Assembly: GCA_017444015.1 (NCBI GenBank) | Contig: JAFSXN010000116.1 | Coordinates: forward strand, 1-36,506 | Direction: 5' to 3' | DNA: 36,506 nt | Source of the DNA: Lachnospiraceae bacterium | Lineage (GTDB): Bacteria; Bacillota; Clostridia; Lachnospirales; Lachnospiraceae | Part shown: in pieces, positions 1 to 7,211 of the stretch | How the letters are laid out: every line of letters begins with the position of its first letter | Numbering within the stretch: the stretch's first letter is position 1 | Position numbers and translations under genes: made by a program | Notes under the pieces: generated by a model | Seen by the model: the letters and a program-made list of their open reading frames with translations, nothing else | Database searches by the model: none | What the model was told of the DNA's origin: nothing

Positions 1-141
1 AATAACGAAATTACTTTCCATTTCGTTATTGAGTGCGCCGAATTCGGGCCGCTTAAGGCGGCATATTTCCTATCCGAATTCGTGCGCATCATATTATACG
101 ATTAACGAAAAGCGGCAGAGCTTTTCGTTAATCAGTATAAT
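1..141 (-). repeat. Family B structured element, left-end copy (B1-left)
   Basis: A multi-hairpin element read on the minus strand. It has a 5' hairpin (positions 93-141, stem GATTAACGAAAAGC), the box TGATGCGCACG (complement of 81-91), a core helix GAATTCGG/CCGAATTC enclosing a GCCGCC/GGCGGC hairpin, and a 3' hairpin built on ATAACGAAA. Bases 1-134 are identical to 36373-36506. The first four bases of the outer hairpin stem (ACTC) are missing here because the sequence starts inside the element. Confidence 0.8.
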
Positions 142-220
142 CCATTTGGCGAAGCCATACAACGAGGAAATACGTAGTATTTCCGAGTTTGGTTCTGAAT
201 AGTTGCCATTATTTTTAAAA

Positions 221-247
221 AAGGGACAGGGAAAAACCCTGTCCCTT
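221..247 (-). terminator. Rho-independent terminator of the first sugar ABC operon
   Basis: A perfect 11-bp stem, AAGGGACAGGG/CCCTGTCCCTT, closes a 5-base loop. Read on the minus strand it is followed by a run of six T, the classic intrinsic terminator. It lies about 140 bp past the stop codon of the binding-protein gene at 390. Confidence 0.85.
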
Positions 248-319
248 CTAATATTAATTTTATAACGGAGCCAGGCTCAAAATGCTCCGCATTTTTCGCT
301 GTTCGTCTGTCGCCGAACA

Positions 320-378
320 AATTTGAGCAAAGAAAGTCTTACGCGAGCAAGCTCTCGACGCCTTTCTTTTCTCAAATT
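320..378 (-). other. Inverted repeat just 3' of the binding-protein gene
   Basis: AATTTGAG plus AAAGAAAG (320-336) pairs with CTTTCTTT plus CTCAAATT (362-378), with one unpaired base on each side and a 25-base loop. It lies 11 bp beyond the stop codon and before the terminator. It could stabilise the mRNA 3' end. No T-run follows, so it is probably not itself a terminator. Confidence 0.5.
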
Positions 379-389
379 ACTTTGGTTCC

Positions 390-1643
390 TTAATCGTACA
401 GGTTCGGAGCGATGGTGTCGTCGTTCATGTTGTCTGCATTGTACCAGTAACCAGCTGTCGGGAAGTCCTCAACTGTGTCGCCGTTAGCAGCCATCGTTAA
501 ACCATAAAGTGTATAGTAACCCATCATCAGAGGAGACTGGGTAACAGCACCGTACATTGTTCCGTCTTCGATAGCGCCCTTGATGATCGAACCAGCATCA
601 AATCCGATACCGATAACATCACCGTTTGCAGGATCAGAGCCTAACAGAGAAAGGTTTGCGTCAGCTGCCAGAACACCTTCTGCTGCGGTCTGGTTGGAAC
701 CGAAAATACCGATTGTGTCAGACTTGGACATAATAGCCTGAGCAGCGGTAGAGCAAAGCTCAACAGTCGTCTGGGCCGGTACGGAAACCTCGATAACAAC
801 ATCGGTATCTCCGCTGTCAGCGCCTTCTGCCGCGTTTACATAGAACTCATTTCCTTCTACGGAAACAGTCTTGCCATCAGCCTGGATCAGGGAGATGAGC
901 TTGTTGATGAAGCCAAGACCACGCTGCTGGATATTCAGAGCGGTAGCATCCTGGTTAACTTCACCGATTCTAACCTGAGCATCAGCCGAAGCGATAACGT
1001 CCTTAAGAGCCGCATACATATTCTCAGCAGCAACCTCGCCTGCCTGAGAATTGTCAGTAGCGATCGTAGCTACGATAGAGCCTTCCGGAGCATCCGCAAC
1101 ACCCGTATCGAAAGCGATTACGGGGATACCCTTGTCAGCGCACTCCTGAAGGGAATCCAGAACGGAGCTTGTATCACAAGCTGCAAGTGCGATTCCGGGA
1201 GGGTTGCTGTTGATATCGGAATTCAGCATGTTAACCTGATCAGCGATATCGGACTCGGAGTTCGGGCCGTGAGCGTTGTAGGTAACGCCCAGCTCTGCTG
1301 CAGCCATATCCATTCCGGTAAGAGCTGCCTGCCAGTAGGTGGACTGGAAAGACTTAACGTCAACAGGGAAGTCATAAGCTTCGTTTGCAACTACGCCGTC
1401 AAACTGTGTGCCGCCGGTGAATTCTCCCGATCCGCCAGCTGCTGCCGCAGGTGCCTCAGCCTCTGCTGCCTCTTCTGCTGGAGCCGCTTCCTCAACTTCT
1501 GCAGGCTCTTCTTCTGCTGCTTCCTCGGTAGCTGCAGGCTCAGCTGCTGCAGGTGCCGCCGCTTCTGATGCTCCGCCGCAGCCGGCAAGCAGAGAAGCTA
1601 CTAACGTTGCGCTAAGTAACGTTGCCAGTAATTTCTTTTTCAT
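390..1643 (-). CDS. Sugar ABC transporter substrate-binding lipoprotein (RbsB-type, periplasmic-binding-like)
   Basis: A 417-residue binding protein for an RbsABC-type importer. A lipoprotein signal peptide (MKKKLLATLL, lipobox LLAGC, Cys22) anchors it to the outer face of the membrane. About 50 residues of Ala/Glu/Pro-rich linker follow (roughly 24-75), then the two-lobed type I binding fold, with motifs such as AFDTG and IGIGFD typical of ribose/galactose-type binders (Peripla_BP_4). The start at 1643 was chosen because AAGGAG lies 7 bases upstream; the reading frame is open 45 codons further but without a ribosome site or signal peptide. It is the last gene of the importer operon, after the permease at 1801. 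The ligand cannot be read from sequence; the neighbouring GatZ and GatD-like genes suggest a polyol or ketose. Confidence 0.9.
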   Translation of the reverse strand: MKKKLLATLLSATLVASLLAGCGGASEAAAPAAAEPAATEEAAEEEPAEVEEAAPAEEAAEAEAPAAAAGGSGEFTGGTQFDGVVANEAYDFPVDVKSFQSTYWQAALTGMDMAAAELGVTYNAHGPNSESDIADQVNMLNSDINSNPPGIALAACDTSSVLDSLQECADKGIPVIAFDTGVADAPEGSIVATIATDNSQAGEVAAENMYAALKDVIASADAQVRIGEVNQDATALNIQQRGLGFINKLISLIQADGKTVSVEGNEFYVNAAEGADSGDTDVVIEVSVPAQTTVELCSTAAQAIMSKSDTIGIFGSNQTAAEGVLAADANLSLLGSDPANGDVIGIGFDAGSIIKGAIEDGTMYGAVTQSPLMMGYYTLYGLTMAANGDTVEDFPTAGYWYNADNMNDDTIAPNLYD

Positions 1644-1678
1644 ACTTTCTCTCCTTTTAATATAGAATAATTTGTATG

Positions 1679-1794
1679 ATTTGCTTTCGCAAATCCTTAT
1701 CGACAAAAAGTTCTGAAGAACTTTTTGCCCCTCTGCCAATTTTCCTTCGGAAAATTGAGCAGAGTCTATATGAAACACACTATGTGTATCATAT
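1679..1794 (-). other. Array of four hairpins between permease and binding-protein genes
   Basis: Four consecutive perfect or near-perfect hairpins fill this intergenic stretch: GATTTGC/GCAAATC (1679-1696), CAAAAAGTTC/GAACTTTTTG (1704-1727), CTCTGCCAATTTTCC with its complement (1731-1765) and an ATATGA...TCATAT stem (about 1768-1794). They sit inside the operon, just upstream of the binding-protein ribosome site. They may protect the downstream mRNA segment or limit read-through so that the binding protein is made in excess. The conserved TGATGCGCAC box of family B is absent. Confidence 0.6.
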
Positions 1795-1800
1795 CGAATT

Positions 1801-2781
1801 TCACTGCTCCTTCGCCAGTCTCCGTCTCTTTATAACATCGATCATAACCGCGCCGATCAGAACGCAGCCGGTAATGATCTGCTGCCAATTCGCCTGAAGG
1901 CCGACATAAGGAAGACCCGTCTTTAACAATACGATAACAAAAACGCCCGCTAAGGTTCCAAGCACCGAGCCATAGCCACCGGTCGCCGATACGCCGCCGA
2001 CGAAAACGCCGCCGATCGCGTCCAGCTCAAGACCTGCTCCGGTTCCCGGCTGAACCGTAGGAACCACCGCTGCATAAGCAATCGCCGCAAGACCCGCAAA
2101 GCATCCGCAGATCACATAATCCATGACGTGATAGAAACGGACATTGACACCCGAAAGGGTAACCGCTTCTTTATTACTTCCGATCGCGATGGTATAGCGG
2201 CCGAATTTCGTATGGTTCAGAACAAACTCCATAACAAGAACCAGAACCACAACTACCGCAAACCCGATAGGGATCTTTAAGGCCTGTCTTCCTGTACCGA
2301 AGGTCAGCTTGAAAATCGAATGAAACCAACCGCCTGGCTGCTTATTCGTAGGCCAGGGCGTCGCCATAACCATGGAGCTGATTCCTCTAGTTATCATACA
2401 GGTACAGAGCGTTGCCAGAAACGGCGGCAGACCCATCACTCCGATCAGGATACCATTGACCAGTCCGACAACACATCCCAGAAGTACGCAGATTAACATC
2501 GCCAGTACGACGGGAATATTATGGTCACGGATCAGTCGTCCCGCAAGCAGCGCATAGCAGACCATTCCGGTTCCAATCGACAGATCAACGCCCGCGGTGA
2601 TTAACGGGAAGGTCACCCCGATCGCCATCAGGACATCGTAGTAAGAGAAGTCAAGCATCGACAGGATCGAAGAATACTGACGAAACTCCGGACTGAATAT
2701 CATATATACAATTACCAGACCGATAATTACGAACAGTACAATAATCCTCTGATCCGATATGATTGATTTTTTCTTTGCCAT
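1801..2781 (-). CDS. Sugar ABC transporter permease (RbsC-type)
   Basis: A 326-residue integral membrane permease of the BPD_transp_2 family (RbsC/MglC/AraH), with about eight to ten hydrophobic segments. The family loop is visible as AIGSNKEAVTLSGV (about residues 200-213), followed by GGVFVGGVSATGGYGSV, the cytoplasmic motif that contacts the ATPase. The gene starts 20 bp after the ATPase stop codon with GGAGG about 10 bases upstream of ATG, so the two are co-transcribed. It forms the channel with the paralogous permease at 4461; the two differ clearly in sequence, so the transporter is probably a heterodimer. Confidence 0.92.
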   Translation of the reverse strand: MAKKKSIISDQRIIVLFVIIGLVIVYMIFSPEFRQYSSILSMLDFSYYDVLMAIGVTFPLITAGVDLSIGTGMVCYALLAGRLIRDHNIPVVLAMLICVLLGCVVGLVNGILIGVMGLPPFLATLCTCMITRGISSMVMATPWPTNKQPGGWFHSIFKLTFGTGRQALKIPIGFAVVVVLVLVMEFVLNHTKFGRYTIAIGSNKEAVTLSGVNVRFYHVMDYVICGCFAGLAAIAYAAVVPTVQPGTGAGLELDAIGGVFVGGVSATGGYGSVLGTLAGVFVIVLLKTGLPYVGLQANWQQIITGCVLIGAVMIDVIKRRRLAKEQ

Positions 2782-2801
2782 CTCTTTAGGCCTCCTTCGT
2801 C

Positions 2802-4301
2802 TTATGCGATATCGCGCGTCGCCTTGTCCATGATCTTTTCCTGCGTCGCTTCGGAAATATCCATTTCTCCGGTCTTCCTGCCTTCACACATGATTACGAT
2901 CCGATCGCTCATTCGAAGAATCTCCGTCATTTCCGAGCTGATCATAATGATGGATTTTCCTTCCGAGGCAAGCCGGTTCATCAGCTTATAGATCTCATTC
3001 TTCGCGCCGACGTCGATACCTCTCGTCGGCTCGTCGAAGATCAGGATATCGCAGTTCCTTACCAGCCACTTCGCGATAACGACCTTCTGCTGGTTTCCAC
3101 CGGACAGGTTGACGACCAGAGTATCGGCGCTGGGAGTCTTCGTAGCCAGCTCCTTGATATACTGCTCGGTGATCTTCTTCTCCTCCGCCTTGTTGATAAA
3201 GGCGCCGTTCATATAGTTTTCCAGCGAAGCCAGAGTCGAATTCTCGGTCAGCGACTTCTGGACAACGATTCCGTAACGCTTTCTGTCCTCGGAAAGATAG
3301 CCGATTCCGTGCTTAACAGCGTCCTGCGGAGAATTGATCGTAACCTTCTGACCGTTTACATAGATATCGCCGCTGGTCTTCGGATCCGCCCCGAACAGCG
3401 CTCTCGCGGTCTCAGTACGGCCCGCGCCCATCAGCCCTGAAAATCCAAGGATCTCGCCCTTTCTGAGTTCGAAGCTGACGTCCTTTACCATCCTTCCGGC
3501 GTTCAGATGCTCGACCTTTAAGACGACCGGCGCGTCCTTTGGAACGTGGCTCTCGGTCTTGGGATCCTCGTAGATAACACGACCCACCATCATGTTGATG
3601 ATATCTTCCTTGGTACAATCCTTGGTGATCAGCGTTCCGACATAGCCACCGTCACGCATTACGGTAACCCGGTCCGTAATCACCTTTATCTCATCCATAC
3701 GGTGAGAAATATAGACAATGGCAAGTCCCTTGGCCCGAAGGTCCCTTATGATTACGAAGAGGTCCTCGATCTCCTTCTCCGTCAGCGCCGCCGACGGCTC
3801 ATCAAAGATAATAACCTTCGCCTGATGGGAAATGGCCTTTGCGATCTCGCACATCTGCTGCTTTCCGACCGTCAGATCGCTCATCTTGGCCCTGGGATCG
3901 ATTTCGATCTTAAGCTCAGCGAAGAGCTTGTTGGATTCCTCGATCATCTTCTTGTCATCGATCCGAAAGCCCTTCATAAACTCACGGCCGATAAAGATAT
4001 TCTGCGCAACCGTCAGATCGCCGACCATATTCAGCTCCTGGTGTACAATGACGATACCGGCGTCCTGGGCTTCTCTCGTATTATGGAACTCGATCTCCCT
4101 GCCTTCAAAGGTAATCTTCCCGGAGTCCTTGGTATAGATACCCGTCAGAACCTTCATCAGGGTCGACTTTCCAGCTCCGTTTTCCCCCATCAGAGCATGG
4201 ACCTCTCCGCTTCTTACGTCGAAGTGGACATGATCCAGGGCATGTACGCCGGGGAAGGATTTGTCGATATCTTCCATTGTTAAGATCGCTTCTTCGCTCA
4301 T
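2802..4301 (-). CDS. Sugar ABC transporter ATP-binding protein (RbsA/MglA-type, two ATPase domains)
   Basis: A 499-residue double nucleotide-binding protein that energises sugar import. Domain 1 has a canonical Walker A, GENGAGKST (about residues 39-47), a signature LTVGKQQ and a Walker B ending FDEPSAALT. Domain 2 has the degenerate Walker A GLMGAGRTE typical of this family, an intact signature LSGGNQQ and Walker B LIFDEPTRGID. The ATG at 4301 is preferred because AGGAG lies 7-8 bases upstream; a 41-codon upstream extension runs back through a family B repeat and has no ribosome site. The gene lies between permeases at 4461 and 1801. Family B copy B2 occupies the 27-160 bp upstream of its start, so its translation or message level may be separately tuned. 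Confidence 0.93.
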   Translation of the reverse strand: MSEEAILTMEDIDKSFPGVHALDHVHFDVRSGEVHALMGENGAGKSTLMKVLTGIYTKDSGKITFEGREIEFHNTREAQDAGIVIVHQELNMVGDLTVAQNIFIGREFMKGFRIDDKKMIEESNKLFAELKIEIDPRAKMSDLTVGKQQMCEIAKAISHQAKVIIFDEPSAALTEKEIEDLFVIIRDLRAKGLAIVYISHRMDEIKVITDRVTVMRDGGYVGTLITKDCTKEDIINMMVGRVIYEDPKTESHVPKDAPVVLKVEHLNAGRMVKDVSFELRKGEILGFSGLMGAGRTETARALFGADPKTSGDIYVNGQKVTINSPQDAVKHGIGYLSEDRKRYGIVVQKSLTENSTLASLENYMNGAFINKAEEKKITEQYIKELATKTPSADTLVVNLSGGNQQKVVIAKWLVRNCDILIFDEPTRGIDVGAKNEIYKLMNRLASEGKSIIMISSEMTEILRMSDRIVIMCEGRKTGEMDISEATQEKIMDKATRDIA

Positions 4302-4328
4302 AATTGATCTCCTGCCTTTTATAGTAAA

Positions 4329-4465
4329 CTCCCGATTATTTCTTAATTCGGGAACCGCTGAATTACGCGTTTCCCGCGCCGGATGCGCGCCGCGAAGCGG
4401 CTTCCACTGCGCATCCGTGCGCATTACTAGTAAGGAAAAAATGATTTAATCAGTTTTTCCTTAGT
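4329..4465 (-). repeat. Family B structured element, copy B2
   Basis: Minus-strand sense copy between the first permease and the ATPase. It has a 5' hairpin AAGGAAAAA/TTTTTCCTT overlapping the permease stop codon, the box TAATGCGCACG (complement of 4416-4426), a core helix GGATGCGC/GCGCATCC, the bulge AGTGGAA, a GCCGC/GCGGC hairpin and the closing GGCGC. A 3' hairpin (TTCCCGAATT.../...AATCGGGAG, 4329-4353) ends 27 bp before the ATPase start codon. Confidence 0.75.
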
Positions 4466-5459
4466 TCTTTCTCCGTCTCGCCATAACATCGGCGTAAACA
4501 ACGACGATAACGATCAGGCCCGTAACGATCAGCTGGATATCCTTCGCAAAGCCCAGCGCCAGGATACCTTCCTGCAAAAGAGAGATAATAAAAACGCCGA
4601 TCACGGTTCCGCCGATAGAGGCAAGTCCGCCGGACATCGAGGTTCCGCCCATAACGCAGCCAGCGATCGCTTCATTATTATACTGATCACCGTACCCCGG
4701 CTGAACCGTCGTATACGCGCCTACGAAGAAGATTGCGGCGATCCCCACAAGGGTTCCGCAGATGACATAAGCCAGCATTTCCCATTTTTTCGTATCAACA
4801 CCGGAAAGTCTTACAGCCTCGCGGTTACTGCCGAGACAGAGAATATAACGGCCGGGCCTGGTATTGTTCAAGATGATCATACAGATCACCGCCGCAATCA
4901 GGAAAATCACCAGACCTACCGGGAAACCGCCCTTGCTTACCAGATTCCGAAACCACCCCTTATCCGGATCGTTCGAAAGCGGCCAGCTGACCGACTGCGT
5001 CTTTGTATACACGGCAGCGATACCCTTTGCGATATTCATCGAAGCCATAGAAACAATAAAGGGAGGGATCGTCCAGTATGCTACCAGATAGCCGTTTAAA
5101 ATACCGAAGCACAGACCGATCAGAACGCTCATAATCAGAGCTACAACTACCGGCGCTCCCTTAAATACCATCGTATATCCGGAGATCAGAGCGCAGCAGA
5201 ACATAACCGGTCCGATAGAGAAATCAATTCCTCCGGTCGCGATGACGAAAGTAACGCCAAGAGATAGGAATCCAAGAAAATACACATAATTCAGGACGCT
5301 CATAATTCTGGCTTTTCCGAAGAAGCCGGGAACCAGAAGGCAGAAAACGAAGTACATCGCGATCAATACGCAAAATAGAATGATCCTGTTAAAACCGACC
5401 TTCTTAACAAAAGGGATCTGTTTGAACTTTTCCAATTTTCTTACCTCCGTATGAGCCAC
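4461..5459 (-). CDS. Sugar ABC transporter permease (RbsC-type), first gene of operon
   Basis: A 332-residue BPD_transp_2 permease with about eight to ten transmembrane stretches. The coupling-loop region reads CLGSNREAVRLSGVDTKK, followed by AGCVMGGTSMSGG, homologous to but distinct from the second permease at 1801. It is the first gene of the importer operon; most rbs-type operons put the binding protein or ATPase first. A sigma-A promoter (5526-5554) and an AAAACGTTTT operator lie upstream. The stop codon is inside the 5' hairpin of repeat B2. An upstream ribosome site is not obvious: GAGG/GGAGGTAAGA lies within the first codons, so the true start could be slightly downstream (MEKFKQIPF or similar). 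Confidence 0.88.
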   Translation of the reverse strand: MAHTEVRKLEKFKQIPFVKKVGFNRIILFCVLIAMYFVFCLLVPGFFGKARIMSVLNYVYFLGFLSLGVTFVIATGGIDFSIGPVMFCCALISGYTMVFKGAPVVVALIMSVLIGLCFGILNGYLVAYWTIPPFIVSMASMNIAKGIAAVYTKTQSVSWPLSNDPDKGWFRNLVSKGGFPVGLVIFLIAAVICMIILNNTRPGRYILCLGSNREAVRLSGVDTKKWEMLAYVICGTLVGIAAIFFVGAYTTVQPGYGDQYNNEAIAGCVMGGTSMSGGLASIGGTVIGVFIISLLQEGILALGFAKDIQLIVTGLIVIVVVYADVMARRRKN

Positions 5460-5498
5460 ATGTTATGTGCATATTTTATAAAATAATCGTTTCTGGGT

Positions 5499-5554
5499 AA
5501 AACGTTTTGTCTAAAACTCCTAAACATTATAACGTATACTTTCCGTCAGGGCAA
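5499..5554 (-). promoter_or_regulatory. Sigma-A promoter and LacI-type operator of the first sugar ABC operon
   Basis: On the minus strand, TTGCCC (5549-5554) and a perfect TATAAT (5526-5531) are separated by 17 bp. About 16 bp past the expected transcription start lies AAAACGTTTT (5499-5508), a palindrome with the central CG of LacI-family operators. It resembles the AAACGTTT core near the kinase promoter. It does not fit the CcpA cre consensus well, so a dedicated LacI-family repressor encoded elsewhere is more likely. Confidence 0.7.
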
Positions 5555-5597
5555 CCGAAAGATATGAAAAAATAATTTCATCCGAATAGGACAAAAG

Positions 5598-6926
5598 TCA
5601 CTTGATGAAGATGTCCCCGATTGTATAATTCAGCTTGGTCGCGTAGTTATAATCCTCGACCGTATGAACTACGCAATCCTCCGCCAGCTCCCTCGGATCC
5701 ATCGAAAGAATACCGTCCCTGACCTTGATATACTGGTAAGGCATATATTGATGCAGCATACTTAACGGGATCTCGACCTCCGAAAGATTTTTAAATAACT
5801 TAGCTATGGAATCCTGCATCTCCGGCTGAGCAAAGTAATACCGGCAGCGGTCCGAAAAGCTGTACTTCCGCTTCAGAGCCTTCTCTTCCTCGGTTCCGTG
5901 ATAATGCTTCTGCCAGTCCTTCGGATTCTTCATCATGGTCTCTTCCATGGTCTCGATGAATTTCGCCTGCTTCTCCTCGGGAACCAGTATCTTCTCCATC
6001 ATGGAAAGAGCAAAGAGCCCCTCTCTCAAAGCAAAGGTAAGCGCAGGGCCGACCTTTAGGATCGCGATGCCGTCCTCCACCATCTCCTTTAACGCTTCCG
6101 CCGGCTGATAGTCCGTGGAATGTCCCTCAAGAACAATATTGTCATACTTTTCCATCGCCCCGGTCAGCTCTTTCGCCTCCGCCCGGTCATAACGGAAGAA
6201 ATCCGCGTCGCCGAACTCTACGCCCGGCTGTACGACGATACCGATAATATTCTGAAACGCGTCCTTGATCCCGCGCTTTTCAAACTGCTCCTCGTAGGTC
6301 TTAAGGGTCTTTTCCACCGCGGCGGGCTTGGTTACGGCAAGAGAATCCTCTACCTCCTGGGCCCCTCCGGGGATCGGAACCTCGCTGCCGATAATAAAGG
6401 CAGGCCTCTGCTCATCGGGATTTTTCTTCAATAACTCCTGATAGGCCTCCTCGCAGGCTTCATAGAGGATCGCGCCTCTCCTTGCGATCGTTTCATCCGT
6501 CAGATCCTTATCGCGCGGATCGTCCCCGACCCGCATACTGGTATCCAGGTGAATTTTCTTATATCCTGCGGAAACAAACAGCTTAACTAACGTAATCGCC
6601 TTCTCCATGGCGTCCTTCTCCGGCTCGTCCACCCAGGTCAAAGGTCCCAGGTGATCCCCGCCGAGGATGATTTTCTCCCTCGGAAAGCCGATGTTATCCG
6701 CGATCTTATAGACAAAATCCCTGTAATCCGCCGGCTGCATCCCGGTATATCCGCCAAACTGGTTGACCTGGTTCGCCGTCGCCTCAATCAGAACATAGTC
6801 GTCGAACCGCTTCGCCTGCTTTAAACAGGCCTCGATTACCAATTCATTCGCTGTACAGAAGGAGGGGATGCCCGAAAACTTCATTCCTTCCTTTCTCTTT
6901 GCAAGAATCGCTCTAAGTGCGTCCAT
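5598..6926 (-). CDS. gatZ: GatZ/KbaZ-family protein (tagatose-bisphosphate aldolase subunit / tagatose-6-phosphate epimerase family)
   Basis: A 442-residue protein of the GatZ/KbaZ family (COG4573), slightly longer than E. coli GatZ. Family hallmarks include SGIPSFCTANELVIEA near the N-terminus, ATANQVNQFGGYTGM, and LGGDHLGP followed by HLDTSM. In enterobacteria GatZ/KbaZ support the class II tagatose-1,6-bisphosphate aldolase (GatY/KbaY). Some stand-alone homologues in ABC-fed polyol pathways have been assigned epimerase activity on ketohexose phosphates. No gatY/kbaY aldolase is in this window, which favours a stand-alone role, but that is inference. The ATG at 6926 has GAGAGG 8 bases upstream; an in-frame ATG eight codons earlier has none. 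MITE copy A1 lies 32 bp upstream of this start. Confidence 0.88.
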   Translation of the reverse strand: MDALRAILAKRKEGMKFSGIPSFCTANELVIEACLKQAKRFDDYVLIEATANQVNQFGGYTGMQPADYRDFVYKIADNIGFPREKIILGGDHLGPLTWVDEPEKDAMEKAITLVKLFVSAGYKKIHLDTSMRVGDDPRDKDLTDETIARRGAILYEACEEAYQELLKKNPDEQRPAFIIGSEVPIPGGAQEVEDSLAVTKPAAVEKTLKTYEEQFEKRGIKDAFQNIIGIVVQPGVEFGDADFFRYDRAEAKELTGAMEKYDNIVLEGHSTDYQPAEALKEMVEDGIAILKVGPALTFALREGLFALSMMEKILVPEEKQAKFIETMEETMMKNPKDWQKHYHGTEEEKALKRKYSFSDRCRYYFAQPEMQDSIAKLFKNLSEVEIPLSMLHQYMPYQYIKVRDGILSMDPRELAEDCVVHTVEDYNYATKLNYTIGDIFIK

Positions 6927-6957
6927 TGTTTTGCCTCTCTTATTCTTCATTATAATT

Positions 6958-7060
6958 TATACTGATTAACGATTTTCGTTGCCGATCAACCGGACTCGCA
7001 AACGCAATTCCAGTACGTTTGCTTTATCAAAAACGGCAATTAATTGCGTCCGCGAGTATA
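6958..7060 (+). mobile_element. MITE-like family A element, copy A1 (99 bp plus flanking TA)
   Basis: A 99-bp element bounded by TA on both sides. It starts TACTGATTAACGATTTTCG and ends in a stem half AATTGCGTCCGCGAGT that pairs with the internal ACTCGCAAACGCAATT. It differs from copy A5 by a single base, suggesting recent spread. It lies between gatZ and the aldo/keto reductase gene. No transposase is encoded; TA duplication is typical of IS630/Tc1-mariner-mobilised MITEs. Confidence 0.85.
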
Positions 7061-7111
7061 GTATATCAGGGCAGTCTACAGGTTTGCGCCCCGAACAACG
7101 TATCAGAGGGT

Positions 7112-7211
7112 CGATCGATCTTGAAAAACAGATCGCTCGACTACGTGAAAATTACAGATTGCTTTTCATATATTCACGTTTAATCAGGCATCCGGGCAAT
7201 CTGTAATTTTC
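7112..7211 (-). other. Inverted repeats spanning the 3' end of the aldo/keto reductase gene
   Basis: A perfect 16-bp inverted repeat, GAAAATTACAGATTGC (7147-7162) and its complement (7196-7211), flanks the reductase stop codon, so one arm is coding. A second hairpin, GTCGATCGATCT with one mismatch in the other arm, lies at about 7112-7142. Together they could end or stabilise the upstream message, but there is no clear T-run. Confidence 0.5.

Noticed and set aside
1269-1588. Overlapping Cys/Leu/Arg- and Ala-rich open frames on both strands near the binding-protein N-terminus
   Set aside because: They arise from the repetitive Ala/Glu linker of the lipoprotein read in other frames.
3546-4283. 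245-codon plus-strand open frame over the first sugar ATPase gene
   Set aside because: It is antisense to a complete, well-conserved ATPase, has no recognisable domain or ribosome site, and is explained by codon bias on the opposite strand.
5499-5508. CcpA cre site at the importer promoter
   Set aside because: The palindrome AAAACGTTTT lacks the flanking TG...CA positions of the cre consensus; a LacI-family paralogue is more likely.
6958-7060. Family A as a small RNA gene or CRISPR-like repeat
   Set aside because: Copies are dispersed, in both orientations, flanked by TA, and one interrupts a gene with frame-restoring removal, so a mobile element fits better. Spacing is irregular with no spacer pattern.
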